Assembly: GCA_018857735.1 (NCBI GenBank)
Contig: JABMCL010000746.1
Span: forward strand, 533,632-597,631
From: Alviniconcha marisindica
Taxonomy: Eukaryota; Mollusca; Gastropoda; Provannidae
Length of the DNA stretch: 64,000 bases
Direction of reading: 5' to 3'
Shown here: positions 58,001 to 64,000 of the stretch, one piece after another
Layout of the letters: each line of letters starts with the position of its first letter
Numbering within the stretch: position 1 is the first letter of the stretch
The notes under the pieces: model-generated
The model's database searches: none
What the model was told of the DNA's origin: nothing
Seen by the model: only the letters and a program-made list of their open reading frames with translations
Position numbers and translations under genes: made by a program

Positions 58001-60416
58001 TTTCTTACTCTTCTCACGTCACTGATCTTTCCCTTTTCCACCTAGACCTAGTCTATTTTCAGTTTCTTAAAAGCAAAACAAAAAACACACAACTCTTTCT
58101 CCTGAGTTGACAGTGATACATAATACATGTATATACACAAGTTAATTGTTTTCCTAATCCTCTTCTGACAATTGACATTGACAATGAAAGACAGCCATAA
58201 ACTGATAAAGTACTTGTCACGTGTCACAAACAATGAACATTTTAACACACTAGGGAGTTAATTACTATTATACTAACTAGCGCTTGAATTACACGCAACA
58301 CAAGTACAACAACAAAGGCCTAAGTCACCTACGGTAACTCTTACCTGGCAAGCGAGTAAATACAAGGTACATAGTCCACCTGGTGAGAGTTGCCGTAGGC
58401 GACTTAGGTCTTTGTTGTTGTACTTTGAGCGCTAATTAACTCCCTAGTGTGTTGATTCTGCACGAACGCTCTGGGCCTCGTTCTGTTTCAGATTAATGGA
58501 CATTTCCTTGGATACTCATTCCCACAGTTAGTATTCTTACCACCATAGGACAGGTGAATCTGCTCTGGCTGTTGAAAGAGGATACATCGGCTTGTACAGA
58601 AGAATGCAGCCAGCCAGCAAAAACGCCACAACGTGGGCGAGAACCAAAGCAGAAAGCTTCATTCTTCCAAACCCGAGCAGGAGCTGATTCCCTGTCCACT
58701 AAACGTGACTGACTTCAGGCACGACGTAGAGCATATTTATAACCGTTTTCTTATCGCCTGGTCTCAAAAACGGACATTGCCAAATCATCGGAAGCCCTGG
58801 AGGCTGACTAAAAATGAAACTTCTTTTCTTTCCGCTCAGAAGCGGTGGTGCACTAATTTGTTCCCCTCTGAATGATGGCAACGGCTGTCCATTGTGTACT
58901 GATCTAAAAATACATGTTATAAAACAAACGTATGATAATTGATATTCAGTTTGTAACAAACTTACTGCTGTTTGAGCACCAACAGAAAACTGCAAACTGC
59001 TGACAGTTTTCTGGACCCTATGGCGTAACTAAATACGGCAGTGGTTGAAGCCGAAGGATGTCGTAACTGAACCAGTGCTTGGAGTCAGCTACGGATACCG
59101 CCGTCCAGCAGGCCCAAACTCCAAGCACTCGTTTACGACACCCTTCCTTCCTTTGGAGGAAGGTGCCGGAAAGCGATGCCGGCTCGGAGTGTGCAGCAGG
59201 CCCAAACTCCGAGCACTGGTTTACGACATTCCTTCCTTTGGAGGAGAGTGCCGGAAAGCGATGCTCGGAGTGTGCAGCAGGCCAAGTCATCCAGCTTGTT
59301 GCAACACACGCAACTATGATGTGGCACCCCTAACTTCGCTTTCCAAGCGACTGACCTTCCGCGGCTCCGAGGAATGTCGTCCTAAACCAGTGCTTGGCGG
59401 TGTTTGGTCCTGATCAGTCAATCTGACCGTCGCGGATGGCTTGGCGTTGCGTTGATCTCGTGATAGTAATTGTTAGTCGCCCACTGACCAACGGCTTGGC
59501 CCTAGATGCATGAGAATTAAATACGGAACTTCTTTTTTCAAATTCGTTCAGGTTTCCTCTTTCTTTTTCTTAATAAACCCTCCTTCCCCATATAAAAGTC
59601 AGTGGCCATTTCTAAGCTCACCATGGTTCAGGGGGGCTGTGTGAGAGGGCGAGGTGGGGCGGGCCGGACTGTCCGTCCAACGAGCCTTCTGGTTTTCCGT
59701 GGAAGTAAAGATTTTTTATTGCAAACCCTGCTTCGGCTTGGTCAACCAACCGGGCCCTAATATGCAACTGACCTCTGAGGACATAAAGCATCCTTCATCA
59801 TCTAAGCTCAGGGGAGCCGGTTTGGCCTAGCAAGCAGAAGGGCCCCCCGGTTCGAATCTGCGGCTTTTGGGTTTTCCTTTTCTCTTCAAAAGTTGCGGTT
59901 TGAACAGTCTTGTGACTTTGTCTCTCACAATTAAAAGAAACATTAAGATGGCTTTTCATCCTGCACACCCCAAGTTAATGCAGAAGTCTTTTGGTGGTGA
60001 AAAGTGTAGCGACAGGTATATAATCTTTCCCCCTCCCCCCCCCTCCCTACCCCTTCCCCCCCTTCCTAATAAACCTTATGGTTTCCGTGGACGTTTTAAA
60101 CACCATGTTTACTTACTTCAAATTCATTTTTTTATTGTTTTTTTTTTTCTTCTTCTCATCTTCGGCTTTTCTTTTCGTTTTCCGTCACTTTCTTCAGAAC
60201 GCCGCATAATAGTCGCCTCCGTTTCACTGGAAGAACTCAGTCACCTCAAAAATGACCGCCTTTAAAACTGAAAAGTAAACCCCACCCACCTCCATAGGAA
60301 AGATGGATCTGCTCTGGTTGGTAGTAGACTGGTTGATAGTGGAGCGGATGGTCGTGCTGCGCTGAACCCACCACACACAGAGAAGTTACAAGAACCAAGC
60401 CAACTGAACTCCACAT
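39338..60416 (-). CDS. ACP7: ACP7-type purple acid phosphatase / metallophosphoesterase, complete, 11 exons, 443 aa
   Basis: Secreted or lysosomal dinuclear-metal phosphatase that hydrolyses phosphomonoesters at acid pH (family knowledge; substrate unknown). Exons 1-11 total 1332 nt with fully consistent phases. A signal peptide (MWSSVGLVLVTSLCVVGSA) leads into PEQIHLSYGDGPTEMWVTWV, the fibronectin-like N-domain. The catalytic domain has all motifs: YGDMGND (D141), GDFAY (D170, Y173), GNHE (N205, H206), MGHKP (H288) and AHEH (H336, H338). The C-terminal part has VHIITGSAG and WTNMYIANSTHLH. Length is close to human ACP7. Exon 11 exists in two tandem copies and a second first exon lies at 58541-58662. 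The distal first exon sits inside the large inverted repeat. Gene symbol is by family resemblance; other invertebrate PAP paralogues are possible. Confidence 0.93.
39506..39577 (-). CDS. ACP7: ACP7-like terminal exon, proximal copy (11a)
   Basis: 24 codons including the stop, with acceptor TTTTGATGCAG. It reads GGAIIDDVWPIKAKHGAGTY then SCV. It is the first terminal acceptor met by the transcript. Proline replaces the hydrophobic residue expected after DDVW in this family. Confidence 0.8.
   Translation of the reverse strand, partial: GGAIIDDVWPIKAKHGAGTYSCV
40770..40955 (+). repeat. Two-copy ~93-bp tandem duplication in ACP7-like intron 10
   Basis: Units contain CATAGCATGCTACATGACATC and TGACATCATGTTG-like blocks. 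Nothing else notable is visible between 39657 and 41001. Confidence 0.8.
41002..41139 (-). CDS. ACP7: ACP7-like exon 10
   Basis: 46 codons encoding GDREGQTKFRPKFTEWSGF, then DDYGWTNMYIANSTHLHLQE. The acceptor region is repeated four times in tandem upstream (41131-41620). Donor is GTGACA. Confidence 0.95.
41131..41620 (-). repeat. Four-copy tandem duplication at the ACP7-like exon 10 acceptor
   Basis: About 130-bp units starting near 41131, 41250, 41378 and 41509. Each contains the CTGTCAATGA acceptor-side sequence. The first copy overlaps the first bases of exon 10. Confidence 0.88.
41781..44552. mobile_element. Kolobok-like DNA transposon, 2.77 kb, TTAA target, degraded
   Basis: The ends form a 20-bp terminal inverted repeat, AGGGC(C/T)TGTAAAGGCAGTTT, and each end abuts TTAA (41777-41780 and 44553-44556). 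A minus-strand THAP-like zinc-finger remnant lies near the right end. TTAA targets together with THAP domains fit the Kolobok superfamily; piggyBac also uses TTAA but has different termini. No intact transposase was seen. Inserted in the intron between ACP7-like exons 9 and 10. Confidence 0.75.
44098..44265 (-). pseudogene. THAP-domain zinc-finger remnant of the transposon
   Basis: The frame starts MPRECVAVGC and continues SFHTFPKD, RRKLHPW and WTPTQT before a stop. The C-x4-C pair, the FHxFP motif and the spaced tryptophans are THAP hallmarks. The closing C-x2-H pair is not present in frame, so the domain is truncated or decayed. A second fragment of the same coding sequence is near 42060-42150. 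Confidence 0.65.
45225..45400 (+). repeat. Degenerate short tandem repeat in ACP7-like intron 9
   Basis: Imperfect ~24-bp periodicity around TACTTAAATTCACCTRGC/CTGTGAATAC. No coding signal. Confidence 0.6.
45561..45632 (-). CDS. ACP7: ACP7-like exon 9
   Basis: 24 codons, VCNGSTDEPYTNPRAPVHII then TGSA, joining exon 10 to give TGSAG. Acceptor is TTGTTTCAG and donor is GTACGT. Confidence 0.95.
45967..46050 (+). repeat. Interrupted (CA)n microsatellite in ACP7-like intron 8
   Basis: Several CA runs separated by short interruptions. Confidence 0.95.
46802..46965 (+). pseudogene. LINE reverse-transcriptase C-terminal remnant
   Basis: The frame reads NTEQLKNSFFVRTPTDWNHL, then SDYQVKAPTHEDFKQRT. 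The SFFVRT-x2-DWNHL pattern is typical of the C-terminus of non-LTR reverse transcriptases. Only the last part of the ORF is present. It lies between ACP7-like exons 8 and 9. Confidence 0.75.
46894..48580 (+). repeat. 70-bp minisatellite, about 24 copies, expanded from LINE coding sequence
   Basis: Regular 70-bp period, checked at 47521 and 47591, with unit TGACTACCAAGTGAAGGCCC...ACCACCTCAG. The first unit is in frame with the reverse-transcriptase remnant. The last unit runs into AGGACAGTCACCCAAAGCAT and a stop at 48592. Because 70 is not a multiple of 3, the array has no continuous reading frame. Confidence 0.95.
48581..48680 (+). mobile_element. LINE 3' end and tail
   Basis: After the array, the frame closes with QSII and a stop, then about 80 bp of untranslated sequence ending in a short ATCAAG tandem (48657-48673). 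Such short-repeat tails are common at LINE 3' ends. Confidence 0.55.
48826..48951 (-). CDS. ACP7: ACP7-like exon 8 (AHEH motif)
   Basis: 42 codons encoding NLEDLFYKYGVDLQYYAHEH, then SYERLWPIYKSK. H336 and H338 complete the metal site. Phase 0 both sides. Donor is GTCAGT. Confidence 0.97.
49262..49570 (+). repeat. Pyrimidine/CA-rich low-complexity block in ACP7-like intron 7
   Basis: CTCTCT, CACACA and C-run segments fill about half of the intron between exons 8 and 7. Open frames here reflect the composition, not a gene. Confidence 0.9.
49599..49827 (-). CDS. ACP7: ACP7-like exon 7 (MGHKP motif)
   Basis: 229 nt encoding SWNIGPAHIVSFDTEIYFWG, WLEADLKEAN, RPWIVTMGHKPMYCS and TNPKNP. H288 is a metal ligand. 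Donor is GTGAGT. Confidence 0.97.
50318..50383 (-). CDS. ACP7: ACP7-like exon 6
   Basis: 66-nt exon encoding NFSNYRNRFTMPGGDGTGMF. Both phases fit (2 in, 2 out). Acceptor is TTCCAG and donor is GTGTGT. Confidence 0.94.
50645..51072 (+). repeat. 48-bp minisatellite, about 9 copies, in ACP7-like intron 5
   Basis: Near-perfect 48-bp units (TCAGTGAGGGGTAGAGGGTC...). Since 48 is divisible by three, the array keeps an open frame, but this is a by-product. It lies between exons 5 and 6, with no splice or coding link. Confidence 0.92.
51412..51509 (-). CDS. ACP7: ACP7-like exon 5 (GNHE motif)
   Basis: 98 nt encoding DNALVGDEFMRQIQVVAGYV, then PYMTCPGNHEKAY. The GNHE asparagine and histidine are catalytic residues. 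Donor is GTAAGT, phase 2 out. Confidence 0.96.
51555..52130 (+). repeat. Three-copy ~200-bp tandem repeat filling ACP7-like intron 4
   Basis: Units start near 51555, 51750 and 51957, each with TAAGTTATTACTATAATCAC-like and CTAGACTAACAATGAGTAAT-like blocks. The intron is 738 bp, so most of it is this array. Confidence 0.85.
52248..52273 (-). CDS. ACP7: ACP7-like exon 4 (26-nt microexon)
   Basis: 26 nt encoding DFAYDLDT. With the preceding glycine it forms the GDxxY motif (D170, Y173). Phase 1 in, 0 out. Acceptor is TTTTTTACAG and donor is GTAAGT. Confidence 0.92.
52552..53160 (-). repeat. Five-copy tandem duplication of the ACP7-like exon 3 3' edge
   Basis: Copies start at 52552, 52677, 52829, 52960 and 53082, with periods of 122-152 bp. 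Each contains about 48 nt of the exon 3 coding end (GNFDMIMHVG), the donor and intron sequence. The last flows into the real exon 3. Confidence 0.9.
53131..53313 (-). CDS. ACP7: ACP7-like exon 3 (first metal ligand)
   Basis: 183 nt encoding FTFRAIKDGSAWSPNIVVYG, then DMGNDNARALP and FDMIMHVG. The GDMG aspartate is metal ligand D141. Its 3' end and donor GTAGGT have been copied four more times at 52552-53081. Confidence 0.96.
53852..54046 (-). CDS. ACP7: ACP7-like exon 2
   Basis: 195 nt encoding DGPTEMWVTWVTQNYTSGST, VWYGQSNFQ and MYIHRAKMTGLKPGQKY, the N-terminal fibronectin-like domain of purple acid phosphatases. Acceptor is TCCTGCAG and donor is GTATTA. Confidence 0.96.
55097..55310 (+). 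repeat. 17-bp minisatellite, about 12 copies, in ACP7-like intron 1
   Basis: Units AGGTCTCACTCRGAATC with a few substitutions and one or two interrupted copies. Confidence 0.9.
56147..56301. repeat. Second fold-back element copy
   Basis: Outer ends TCAACACACAGGAGTTAAT and ATTAACCCCCTTGTGTGTTGA pair. The interior shares GACCTGAGTCGCCC and TAAATACAAGGTACGTA with the 58244 element. Confidence 0.75.
56543..56810 (-). mobile_element. SINE copy in ACP7-like intron 1
   Basis: Minus-strand copy with the 3' end at 56543 (AACATGGTGCTTAACG on the plus strand) and a degraded tRNA-like head. Confidence 0.7.
58244..58453. repeat. Fold-back (hairpin) element in ACP7-like intron 1
   Basis: 58244-58355 and 58377-58453 are imperfect reverse complements, with stems including AACACACTAGGGAGTTAATT and AGTACAACAACAAAG. 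The short loop carries TAAATACAAGGTAC. A related, more diverged copy is at 56147-56301, and a fragment near 33000-33085. Confidence 0.85.
58541..58662 (-). pseudogene. Second, out-of-frame first exon of the ACP7-like gene
   Basis: The ATG at 58662 opens a good signal peptide (MKLSALVLAHVVAFLLAGC). The 3' end encodes QPEQIHLSYGG before a GTAAGA donor, closely matching exon 1. However, the two parts are in different frames: the stretch is 122 nt, where 121 or 124 would be needed to keep phase 1. Read from this ATG the frame runs into a stop at the donor. It has its own TATA box. It may be a decayed duplicate, a noncoding alternative 5' exon, or a one-base sequence error. Confidence 0.6.
58734..58741 (-). 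promoter_or_regulatory. TATA box of the proximal first exon
   Basis: TATAAATA on the minus strand, 72-79 bp upstream of the ATG at 58662. The spacing is like that of the distal promoter. Confidence 0.55.
59108..59280 (+). repeat. Two-copy ~90-bp tandem repeat inside the palindrome arm
   Basis: Two copies of a unit starting GCAGGCCCAAACTCC and ending near GATGCTCGGAGTGT. Mirrored at about 63812-63984 in the other arm. Confidence 0.8.
59814..60117 (+). mobile_element. SINE copy, left palindrome arm
   Basis: Same family, with B box GGTTCGAATCTGC. It carries more small indels than its mirror copy at 62981-63280. Confidence 0.8.
60290..60416 (-). CDS. ACP7: ACP7-like exon 1 (signal peptide)
   Basis: 127 nt from the ATG at 60416: a 19-residue hydrophobic signal peptide, a His/Tyr-rich linker, then QPEQIHLSYG. 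Phase 1 out joins exon 2 as GAT (Asp). Donor is GTGGGT. A TATA box lies 94-101 bp upstream of the ATG. An identical copy on the other strand is at 62683-62809. Confidence 0.92.
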
Positions 60417-60509
60417 GATGCTTCAGAGTTCTCCGGCAGCCAGTGTTTTAGCGGCGTGTAGTCAGATCACAATAGCCAAATTCAGCCACTGTCCACAGAC
60501 TTGAAGGTA

Positions 60510-60517
60510 CTTATATA
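60510..60517 (-). promoter_or_regulatory. TATA box of the distal ACP7-like promoter
   Basis: TATATAAG on the minus strand, 94 bp upstream of the ATG at 60416. A start site about 30 bp downstream would leave a 5' UTR near 65 nt. The mirrored copy is at 62582-62589. Confidence 0.6.
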
Positions 60518-62008
60518 ACTTGTGTTGCCGAAGGTTTTTGTTGTTGTTGTTGTACGCTCAGTCAACCAGGAAGGTTATATCAGAGCGATGTCCACAGCTA
60601 GAATGACTCGACTGCAAGTAACAGGTGGTGAAGAGTGACTTGGAAAAAATTCCGCTCTGTTTTCGGCGGTTCGGTCACGTCGGTGTGGTCAGTCGTATCG
60701 CCGTTGTTGCCGGTTCAGTTGGGGGGAACGTCACTGAAGAAGACGGCAGCGGTTCGCCGGTTTAATGCCGTAGTGACTGACTTTGTATAATCGTTTTTTT
60801 TTGTTGTTGTTGTTGTTGTTGTTTTAACTCTGTTAAACACCCAACGGTATTGTAACCAGGCCACTGCGCGGCGTGTGCCTGTCCACATGTAGTACAGATC
60901 TATGGCCTGCTGCCGTCGTAGCCGAGTATCAGCTTGCGCTACTGACTAACTAGGCTGTCTCTCGACGGTGACTGTATACATAGTTGGAATTTATGTCTTA
61001 TGACTGGTCGATAGCAGTTCAGTTTCTGATGATGTGTCAGGGGTCAGTGCCGCAGAGTGTGCCTCTGTGTGTTGTGTGTGTGTGTGTGTGTAGTGTGAGG
61101 GGTGTGTGTGGGCCTGCCGTAAGCTGCTTTTCAACAATAAAATATTATATATATTGCGAGACTACTGGGAGAAAGAGAGAGGGGGCATTCTCGAAACATG
61201 TTTCAAGTATATTATGTATCAGTCTGACGTAATGTGCTTAGTGAAGTGGGCATTCTCGAAACATGTTTCAAGTATTAGTCTGACGTAATGTGCTTAGTGA
61301 AATGGCAATGACCCAGTCAGGTTGGGGAATTTTTTTTATCATGATCGCTTTTATACGTATTTTCCCTCTCTTTAGCAGACCCCTGGCCGCATGTGGTTTT
61401 ACGTGAGTGACTAGCTTTTCATGGCGCGTTTTTTTTAAAAAAATCCACCGAAATGGTGTACTTAATTTGGGGGGTGACAAAGGCTTGGGGCCACTGAAAA
61501 TGCCCCCTCTCGGCGCAAATTCTGTGTAAAACCCTACCAAACCCTCACCATGTCACTTTAAAGCAAAGCTCAAAAAGTAGTAAGTTTGTTACAAACACTC
61601 AAAAAAACAAGGGGTTTATTTATAGCCGCCAACAAAATTTAAAAACCAGCACGGTGGATATCCAAAAAACGCGCCATGAAAAGCTAGTCACTCACGTAGA
61701 ACCACATGCGAGCGCAGTGAGTCTGCTCAAGAGAGCGGAGAATAGCGCTATATAAGCGATCATGATCAATATATACCCACCTGACTGGTCATATGACATT
61801 TCACTAAGCACATTACGTCAGACTAATACTTGAAACATGTTTCGAGAATGCCCACTTCACTAAGCACATTACGTCAGACTGATACATAATATACTTGAAA
61901 CATGTTTCGAGAATGCCCCCTCTCTCTTTCTCCCAGTAGTCTCGCAATATATATAATATTTTATTGTTGAAAAGCAGCTTACGGCAGGCCCACACACACA
62001 CTCACACT

Positions 62009-62039
<31 letters not shown>

Positions 62040-62581
62040 GCACACTCTGCGGCACTGACACTGACACATCATCAGAAACTGAACTGCTATCGACCAGTCA
62101 TAAGACATAAATTCCAACTATGTATACAGTCACCGTCGAGAGACAGCCTAGTTAGTCAGTAGCGCAAGCTGATACTCGGCTACGACGGCAGCAGGCCATA
62201 GATCTGTACTACATGTGGACAGGCACACGCCGCGCAGTGGCCTGGTTACAATACCGTTGGGTGTTTAACAGAGTTAAAACAACAACAACAACAACAACAA
62301 CAAAACGATTATACAAAGTCAGTCACTACGGCATTAAACCGGCGAACCGCTGCCGTCTTCTTCAGTGACGTTCCCCCCAACTGAACCGGCAACAACGGCG
62401 ATACGACTGACCACACCGACGTGACCGAACCGCCGAAAACAGAGCGGAAATTTTTCCAAGTCACTCTTCACCACCTGTTACTTGCAGTCGAGTCATTCTA
62501 GCTGTGGACATCGCTCTGATATAACCTTCCTGGTTGACTGAGCGTACAACAACAACAACAAAAACCTTCGGCAACACAAGT

Positions 62582-62589
62582 TATATAAG
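62582..62589 (+). promoter_or_regulatory. TATA box of the right-arm ACP7-like first exon
   Basis: TATATAAG, 94-101 bp upstream of the ATG at 62683. Mirror image of the site at 60510-60517. Confidence 0.55.
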
Positions 62590-62682
62590 TACCTTCAAGT
62601 CTGTGGACAGTGGCTGAATTTGGCTATTGTGATCTGACTACACGCCGCTAAAACACTGGCTGCCGGAGAACTCTGAAGCATC

Positions 62683-62809
62683 ATGTGGAGTTCAGTTGGC
62701 TTGGTTCTTGTAACTTCTCTGTGTGTGGTGGGTTCAGCGCAGCACGACCATCCGCTCCACTATCAACCAGTCTACTACCAACCAGAGCAGATCCATCTTT
62801 CCTATGGAG
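62683..62809 (+). CDS. Second ACP7-like first exon in the right palindrome arm
   Basis: 127 nt identical to exon 1 at 60290-60416 but on the plus strand, with its own TATATAAG at 62582-62589 and donor GTGGGT. If the inverted repeat is real, a second head-to-head ACP7-like gene would continue past base 64000. If the repeat is an assembly fold-back, this is the same exon seen twice. Confidence 0.65.
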
Positions 62810-62980
62810 GTGGGTGGGGTTTACTTTTCAGTTTTAAAGGCGGTCATTTTTGAGGTGACTGAGTTCTTCCAGTGAAACGGAGGCGACTATTATGCGGCGT
62901 TCTGAAGAAAGTGACGGAAAACGAAAAGAAAAGCCGAAGATGAGAAGAAGAAAGAAAAACAATAAATAACTGAACTTAGT

Positions 62981-63280
62981 AAGTAAGTAAACATGGTGCT
63001 TAACGTCCACGGAAACCATAAGGTTTATTAGGAAGGGGGGGAAGGGGTATGGAGGTGGGGCCGGGAGAGGGAGATTATATACCTGTCGCTACACTGTCAC
63101 CACCAGAATGACTTCTGCATTAACTTGAGGTGTGCAGCGATGAGAGCCATCTTAATGTTTCGTTAATTGTGAGAGACAAAGTCACAAGACTGTCTACAAA
63201 CCGCAACTTTTGAAGAGAAAGGAGAACCGAAGCCGCAGATTCGAACCGAGGTCCTTCTGCTTGCTAGGCCAAACCGGCTC
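62981..63280 (-). mobile_element. SINE copy, right palindrome arm
   Basis: Mirror of the copy at 59814-60117, and closer to the consensus implied by the full-length copy at 30762-31080. Confidence 0.8.
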
Positions 63281-64000
63281 ACCCTGAGCTTAGATGATGA
63301 AGTGATGCTTTATGTCCTCAGATGTCAGTTGTCATATTAGGGACAAGTTGTGACCAATGCCGAAGCACGGTGCAATCAGATAAATCTTTACGTCCACGGA
63401 AACCAGAAGGCTCGTTAGGACGGACAGTCCAGGACGTCCACCTCGACTCTCACACAGCTCCTGAACCATGGTGAGCTTAGAAATGGCCACTGACTTTTAT
63501 ATGGGGAAGGAGGGTTTATTAAGAAAAAGAAAGAGGAAACCTGAACGAATTTGAAAAAAGAAGTTCCGTATTTAATTCTCATGCATCTAGGGCCAAGCCG
63601 TTGGTCAGTGGGCAACTAACAATTACTATCACGAGATCAACGCAACGCCAAGCCATCCGCGACGGTCAGATTGACTGATCAGGACCAAACACCGCCAAGC
63701 ACTGGTTTAGGACGACATTCCTCGGAGCCGCGGAAGGTCAGTCGCTTGGAAAGCGAAGTTAGGGGTGCCACATCATAGTTGCGTATGTTGCAACAAGCTG
63801 GATGACTTGGCCTGCTGCACACTCCGAGCATCGCTTTCCGGCACTCTCCTCCAAAGGAAGGAATGTCGTAAACCAGTGCTCGGAGTTTGGGCCTGCTGCA
63901 CACTCCGAGCCGGCATCGCTTTCCGGCACCTTCCTCCAAAGGAAGGAAGGGTGTCGTAAACGAGTGCTTGGAGTTTGGGCCTGCTGGACGGCGGTATCCG

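Larger units (their letters stand above)
54047..58540. other. ACP7-like intron 1 (to the proximal first exon)
   Basis: Holds the 17-bp array, a SINE, two fold-back elements, a G18 tract and a TGACCTTGA-containing repeat fragment near 54740. No coding exon is recognisable in it. Confidence 0.6.
59092..61450 (+). repeat. Large inverted repeat, left arm
   Basis: This arm pairs with 61652-64000 in reverse complement. The outer 0.5 kb and the promoter/exon 1 block show only isolated differences. Stretches 59620-60130, 61040-61110 and 61300-61440 differ by many small indels. It contains ACP7-like exon 1, its promoter and a degraded SINE. Confidence 0.93.
61652..64000 (-). repeat. Large inverted repeat, right arm (runs off window)
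   Basis: Reverse complement of 59092-61450. The arm is still matching at base 64000, so its true length is unknown. The 201-bp spacer at 61451-61651 has no recognisable content. Confidence 0.93.

Noticed and set aside
59045..59413. Open frames of about 85-122 codons in the palindrome arms
   Set aside because: They coincide with a GC-rich tandem repeat, are mirrored in the other arm, and show no family resemblance or splice signals.

Overview
The window is animal nuclear DNA. It carries intron-rich genes with canonical GT-AG junctions, a tRNA-derived SINE with target-site duplications, several DNA-transposon relics, a LINE 3' end, and many microsatellites and poly-C/poly-G tracts. The gene set (BIRC6, TBCB, an ACP7-type purple acid phosphatase) together with this repeat content suggests a lophotrochozoan, most likely a mollusc. 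That placement is inference; no single sequence proves it.

Region 1 (1-27834, minus strand) holds the N-terminal part of BIRC6, the giant BIR-domain ubiquitin-conjugating enzyme. I could follow 28 coding exons with consistent phases (7110 nt, 2370 codons), from the ATG at 27834 to an exon ending at 381. The C-terminal part, including the UBC domain, lies beyond the left edge. Region 2 (28159-34789, plus strand) is a complete seven-exon TBCB gene of 247 residues. It is head-to-head with BIRC6, with only 324 bp between the two start codons, so the genes probably share a bidirectional promoter. That spacer contains a 16-bp palindrome centred on a consensus CRE, an E-box and an ETS-like site.

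Region 3 (38160-60416, minus strand) is a secreted metallophosphatase gene of the ACP7 type. Eleven exons give a 443-residue protein with a signal peptide and every metal-ligand motif of purple acid phosphatases. It is convergent with TBCB. Its introns hold a Kolobok-like TTAA transposon with a THAP remnant (41781-44552), a LINE 3' end in which a 70-bp piece of reverse-transcriptase coding sequence has expanded to about 24 copies (46894-48580), and other tandem arrays. It has two tandem copies of the terminal coding exon and a second TATA-driven first exon that is out of frame.

Region 4 (59092-64000) is a large inverted repeat centred near 61550. Its right arm carries a second, nucleotide-identical copy of the ACP7 promoter and first coding exon, pointing out of the window. 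This is either a head-to-head gene duplication or an assembly fold-back. A cluster of indels in the left arm makes the second possibility serious.

The most unusual pattern is that five separate short tandem duplications, in all three genes, begin or end at a splice junction and in most cases copy coding sequence with it: BIRC6 exon 8, TBCB exon 6, and ACP7 exons 3, 10 and 11. Nothing in the window looks like a CRISPR array, a prokaryotic gene or a free-standing RNA gene.
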